A DNA stretch of 64,000 nt from Gymnogyps californianus (Eukaryota > Chordata > Aves > Accipitriformes > Cathartidae): assembly GCF_018139145.2 (NCBI RefSeq), contig NC_059471.1:98582914-98646913 (forward strand), given 5' to 3'. Each line of letters starts with the position of its first letter. Within the stretch, counting starts at the first letter, position 1. The position numbers and the translations under genes are program-made. Shown here piece by piece: positions 62,374-64,000 of this stretch. The notes beneath the pieces are model-generated. The model saw only the letters and a program-made list of their open reading frames with translations. It was not told the DNA's origin and made no database searches.

Positions 62374-64000
62374 CTGAGAAATTACAAAAAGAAAAACATT
62401 AAGTCTATAGACACCATTTAAAAGCAAATAACAAAAGATCTAGCGTAAATACCTATATATCCTTTTCCCTCCATCATCATACATCTCGGCATACTCATGT
62501 TTTATTTTATTTCTCATTGCAATAAAAACGCTACTATCCCATGTTTATAAAATGGGAATCTGAAGCATAAGGAGACCATGACACTCCCACATCTACACAG
62601 GCTGTCAATGAGAGAACAGACATTTAAATCAGGTCTCCCACAGCCCAAGTTAAAGCCCAAGCCACTGGATCACCTTTTCTCTCTGGACTAACCTTTCAGA
62701 AATGTCAATTCAACAAAGCTTAAAAATCCTACAACACCTGCACCGGAGTAGGTCAGGGCCCAGGCAGTTTTTGTTTGTTTCTCACATTTGCAACAACCTC
62801 AGACAATTCTTACATCTTCTGTGTTTGCTATCTTCCAGGGTCTTAGGGAGCAGCATGCAGGTTCACAGATACCTTAAAGGACTGTATCCTAAACACAAGG
62901 TGCAGGGTGGAAAGCAGCACTGATACTCTTGTGAGTGGAGGTGAAAATTCAGAAGGAAGGGGAGGGGAGGCAGGAGAGCTGGGTTACAGCTGTCCAGAAA
63001 AGGGGAACGGTGGAGAGGGAGGTCAATGTCAGGAATGAGGAGCTGGGACATGAAGGAGCAGTGCTGCTGGGCAGGGAGGGAGAAGCTAACCAAGCAGCTC
63101 GAAAAATGGAGATGACAAAGCTAAGGCAAGAGGCATGAAGGGGTGCCTTGGCAGCTCCGTTTTCGAACAGCCATCCATCTTGGTAACATCACAGACTGTG
63201 TGAATTGTTTCATTACCATCACAAACCCTTGCTTGTTAAACCAGTATTTGCTAAAAGGGTTATGCTGCCCATGGTTGTCACAGTAACCATGGCAAGTGCA
63301 GCAAAGTTCCCCTGAGTTGTGGACAGGGCTAGGCGTACTGTAAAGGCAGAGCAAGTGAGTTGCCTAGGGCAACAAAATATTCAGAGCATTTCGTATCTGC
63401 AGGTGCGCGGCCGGGGAAGGATGGATACCTTTTAGCTTGCTTGGGGCAACTAGGAGCCTGCAGTTAGTACTGTCTGTGCATTTTAACAAGTCTTCCAAAC
63501 AGCTGTAATTCACTTCTCTAGTCAGATACTTCAAGACACATTTGTGTATTTCTTATAAAGGGCTCAGTTTTAACCTTCCTGCTTAATTTCTTGTTCATTT
63601 TATACACAGACACACTCTTGCCAAATTGTAAGTGATCCTGTCTACTGGAAACAGTATCTCTTATTTACACGTATCTTAGACACGACTCCTGAAAGCATGT
63701 TTAAAGAGATTAGCATAAAATACCCTTTGGAAGGAAGAGGGGAGCCTGGGTTTTGGAAAGGCAGGAAGGTGGCCTTTAAGGTTCTTTGTGGAGAAACAAA
63801 TGTGGAATAGGTGGGCTGCTTTATCTGCAGTTTATTGCGAGAGATTTTAGTTGGTATTCAGTCCCTGGTCTCCCAACACCTCATATTATTTTAAGGTTTA
63901 AGTCTCATTAGACTTAATTCAACTTAATCGTGGGCTGCTGCTGAAAGAGACAGTCCTGCTTGCCCTCACTCCTGTCCCTCTATTGGTGGTAGTGACTGGT
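62374..64000. other. BACE2 last intron (partial)
   Basis: No upstream BACE2 exon (the segment ending GFAASPCA in mammals) is found before the window end, so this stretch is intron. It holds one old SINE-like stretch near 62530-62690. Confidence 0.7.
62530..62690 (+). repeat. possible ancient MIR-like SINE
   Basis: The text TATAAAATGGGAATCTGAAG, then CACATCTACACAGGCTGTCA, then AAATCAGGTCTCCCACAGCC and AAAGCCC follows the order of the amniote MIR core (TGAGGAAACTGAGGC, GTCACACAGC, CCCAGGTCT, AAAGCCC) with heavy divergence. A similar, weaker stretch is at 7775-7890. The call rests on remembered consensus. Confidence 0.4.

Overview
This window is vertebrate genomic DNA and almost certainly avian. 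Genes are split by GT-AG introns, CR1 retrotransposon copies carry the bird-type 3' end, and two solo LTRs belong to a 0.6-kb family that I associate with neoavian rather than galliform genomes (inference). I can read three protein-coding genes, all on the minus strand and in the order BACE2 - FAM3B - MX from high to low coordinate. This is the conserved order of the human chromosome 21q22.3 block (BACE2, FAM3B, MX2, MX1). No tRNA, rRNA, CRISPR or bacterial-type feature is present.

Region by region: (1) 877-15837 holds twelve coding exons of a single interferon-induced dynamin-like GTPase gene (MX1). They give 640 continuous codons from the start ATG, and the terminal exon with the end of the GED lies below position 1. 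A probable noncoding first exon ends at 18890. Around and upstream of it (18991-19122) sit three copies of the same IRF-core 9-mer and a TATA-like box, which fits interferon induction. (2) 19.1-37.2 kb is intergenic. It contains a three-layer nest of mobile elements: a CR1 copy split by a 1.23-kb solo LTR, itself split by a 645-bp solo LTR, with both LTR insertions bounded by perfect 5-bp target duplications. (3) 37208-48398 is the complete FAM3B gene: eight coding exons, 235 codons, with the promoter in a CpG island at 48.04-48.96 kb. (4) A second solo LTR of the same family as the inner one lies at 49560-50160, about 1.2 kb upstream of FAM3B. (5) 50.2-60.3 kb is intergenic with simple repeats only. 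(6) 62120-62373 is the last coding exon of BACE2 (transmembrane segment and cytoplasmic tail), with a 3' UTR running down to about 60.3 kb and intron above it.

The genes do not form an operon or pathway. MX is an antiviral effector, FAM3B a secreted cytokine-like protein and BACE2 a membrane aspartyl protease; their shared orientation reflects conserved synteny. I found no sign of an undescribed biological system. The most useful points for follow-up are the IRF-motif cluster, the nested insertions with exact target duplications, the alternative start and NAGNAG acceptor in MX, and the LTR pair that flanks FAM3B.
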